Origin: Endotrypanum monterogeii
Taxonomy: Eukaryota; Euglenozoa; Kinetoplastea; Trypanosomatida; Trypanosomatidae
DNA: 64,000 bases
NCBI GenBank assembly: GCA_000333855.2
Contig: CM007318.1
Coordinates: 42,921-106,920 of the forward strand
Direction: 5' to 3'
The position numbers and the translations under genes are program-made. The notes under the pieces were generated by a model. It made no database searches. It saw nothing but the letters and a program-made list of their open reading frames with translations, and had not been told where the DNA came from. Positions 62,283 through 64,000 of this stretch are shown here, piece after piece. Every line of letters begins with the position of its first letter. Positions within the stretch are counted from its first letter, which is position 1.

Positions 62283-64000
62283 ATGATGTGGCGAACACGA
62301 CTACGGGGGATGTACCTGCCGCGGGTGCCCAAGAAGGACCCAAACGCCCACCCACTTCAGGTGCAGAGCTCGCAGCATTTTCTTCGCACGGCCGGTGTCG
62401 GTGCACTGTTGACCGTGATCGTGTCGGCCATCTTAGCGCTCCGCAAGGTTCAGCAGCGTCGTCGTTTGTTAGGAAGGGAGCTGCTGCGGAAGCGACAAGG
62501 GCAGCGCGTTGTGATCATAGGAGCTGGTGCAGGTGGAGCTGCGGTGGCGGCCCTCCTGGCAAACTCCGCACCGGATCTGACGATCACAGTGATCGAGAAG
62601 GATAAGCACCAAGTCTTCCTCGGCCATGTCCCTCTGGCAAATGTTGGGCACCGCAGCTACGACATCGCCACATCCACAGGCATAGACGTGGTACGTTCAC
62701 CTGCAACGTGGAACGTGACACGGGACGCCCACCTCGTTGCCGCCGAAGTGCTCCGTGTGGACCCGGATGCCAAAAAGGTGTATGTGCGCAGCACCAAAGC
62801 CATGCTTGCTGCCGCAGTCATTCCCGAGGAGGGTGAAGCGAACACAACCCCCTCATTTTTGGGGGTTCGCTTCCTGCGCCGCTTATTGTATTGTCGTCAT
62901 TCGCACGTGCCGATCGTTTCGGTCAACGAGGATGGGAGCACAAACCTCTCAGATGGTACAACAGCACTGTCGTACGATGCGCTGGTCGTGGCTGCCGGTG
63001 CGAACCGCTCTCTCGGAAGCTTGGCGGGCCAGTTGCAGCCGGCGCAGCTCGACACCTGCCGCATTTCCGTCAACCCTGGTACAACACGAGACAACCTGGT
63101 CAATCTCTTCTCGGGTAATGTGTTGCATGTGAAGATGCCGCCCGCCTCATTTGTGCTGCAGATGGAGGCGGCGCGCGCGTTTCTAAGGGAACCGCGCCCG
63201 GCGTCAGGGGACCACGTACGTACGGTTGAGCTTGGTGCAACCACCAGCTCTGCGCCGCAGTCGCCAGCGGCTGTGCCTTCCACGGTTCCTTCTTCCGCAA
63301 CAGAAGCTCCGCCTTCAATGCCGAGCGTGCTCTCTCGCTGGCTAAGCACCTCACGTGCCACCGCCTCTTCCCTTGAGGCAGCCGACGCCTCACTCATCCC
63401 AGATGAAGTGGCTCAGCATCTGCAGTGTGTTTCTGGCGTGACCAGAGCTGTGTCACCCCTCTATGCGCTCGCGCAGTGGTGCATGCACTACACAAGTCGT
63501 CAGCACGACAGCACTTTTGTATCCAGCATCAACACCATCTGGAAGTTCCTCCACTACTACAACAAACTGGCCTTGTGCCACTACATAGGGGTAACCGCTG
63601 ACGTCCAGCCAATGGGGCCGGCGCCACGCGCGGTGAACGAAGTGATCGAGAGATTTTGGCGAGAACGGCAATTCGCGTGTCAACAGCGCAGCGACAGTCT
63701 CCAAGAAAGATTTCATATTCTTTTTCACAGCTACCTCGCTTCCGTAGATCCAGTGGAGAGCGTAGCCACACTTTATGACTACAAAAATAATGCAGAGGTG
63801 CGCTTGCCGTATCACCTGCTCATACTCGACCTCCCGCTCTGTGCACCTTCTTTTGTGCGCCGAAGTGGGTTGCATCGCACCGGCTACGTAGAAGAGTGCG
63901 TGATGCCCGCGCTGCGGCGTGGTGTAGACGAGGCAGCGGTGCAACCACGGCGCATGCACCCGCTTCTTTCCAAAACAAAGGCGGAGCTGGAGACGTTCTT
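62283..64000 (+). CDS. Sulfide:quinone oxidoreductase-like flavoprotein, 3' truncated by window edge
   Basis: Open from the ATG at 62283 through the end of the window, at least 572 codons, with the stop outside. A short basic N terminus is followed by one hydrophobic segment (about 36-53, GALLTVIVSAILAL), probably a membrane anchor or mitochondrial signal-anchor. The FAD-binding motif VVIIGAGAGGAAVAALL (Gly at 80, 82, 85) is followed by the acidic strand end TVIEKDK. A second part (DALVVAAGANRSL) looks like the end of the first FAD region. Later blocks (SINTIWKFLHYYNKLALC, RAVNEVIERFWRER, ATLYDYKN) follow the order of mitochondrial SQR rather than NDH2. A Ser/Pro/Ala-rich insert at about 318-350 is unusual. 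SQR passes electrons from sulfide to quinone. Whether the catalytic Cys are present cannot be decided here; type II NADH dehydrogenase-like is the alternative. Confidence 0.75.
   Translation, partial: MMWRTRLRGMYLPRVPKKDPNAHPLQVQSSQHFLRTAGVGALLTVIVSAILALRKVQQRRRLLGRELLRKRQGQRVVIIGAGAGGAAVAALLANSAPDLTITVIEKDKHQVFLGHVPLANVGHRSYDIATSTGIDVVRSPATWNVTRDAHLVAAEVLRVDPDAKKVYVRSTKAMLAAAVIPEEGEANTTPSFLGVRFLRRLLYCRHSHVPIVSVNEDGSTNLSDGTTALSYDALVVAAGANRSLGSLAGQLQPAQLDTCRISVNPGTTRDNLVNLFSGNVLHVKMPPASFVLQMEAARAFLREPRPASGDHVRTVELGATTSSAPQSPAAVPSTVPSSATEAPPSMPSVLSRWLSTSRATASSLEAADASLIPDEVAQHLQCVSGVTRAVSPLYALAQWCMHYTSRQHDSTFVSSINTIWKFLHYYNKLALCHYIGVTADVQPMGPAPRAVNEVIERFWRERQFACQQRSDSLQERFHILFHSYLASVDPVESVATLYDYKNNAEVRLPYHLLILDLPLCAPSFVRRSGLHRTGYVEECVMPALRRGVDEAAVQPRRMHPLLSKTKAELETF

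Overview
The window looks like part of a Leishmania-type (kinetoplastid) nuclear chromosome. Every convincing gene is intron-free and lies on the plus strand. Genes are separated by 0.7-4.5 kb spacers full of polypyrimidine tracts, TA and CA microsatellites and homopolymers, the usual signals for trans-splicing and coupled polyadenylation in a polycistronic unit. I see no strand switch, tRNA, CRISPR array or bacterial-type operon. From memory, unverified, the gene order resembles the block near the start of L. major chromosome 34.

Layout. 0.7-5.8 kb: a PCI-domain protein resembling COP9 subunit 1/Rpn7, then a PrimPol-like primase-polymerase. 6.8-12.1 kb: two adenylate kinase paralogues, the second with an altered P-loop and lid. 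13.2-23.4 kb: four tandem malate dehydrogenase (MDH) genes; the first has lost its catalytic His and two substrate-binding Arg and looks like a pseudoenzyme. 24.9-28.7 kb: a Nop25/NOL12/Rrp17-family nucleolar protein and a Ser/Pro-rich protein carrying two RVxF-like motifs. 33.3-35.8 kb: a large, probably mitochondrial methyltransferase-fold protein. 37.4-44.3 kb: two paralogues made only of four DUF1935 repeats, flanking an assembly gap with a near-identical 430-bp duplication on each side. 46.9-47.6 kb: the Hsp90 co-chaperone p23. 50.1-61.6 kb: a cluster with a flagellar flavour: IFT81, a 1411-residue coiled-coil protein, an unrecognised basic protein and a 90-residue RIIa/DPY-30-like protein. 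From 62.3 kb to the right edge: the 5' part of a membrane-anchored sulfide:quinone oxidoreductase-like flavoprotein.

Themes are adenine-nucleotide and malate metabolism, nucleic-acid maintenance, proteostasis and flagellum assembly. Genes in a kinetoplastid transcription unit need not be functionally linked, so co-location is weak evidence. The strongest candidates for new biology are the degenerate MDH and AK paralogues beside intact copies, the divergent CSN1-like protein, the PrimPol with a DxD motif I, the DUF1935-only pair and the small RIIa-like protein.
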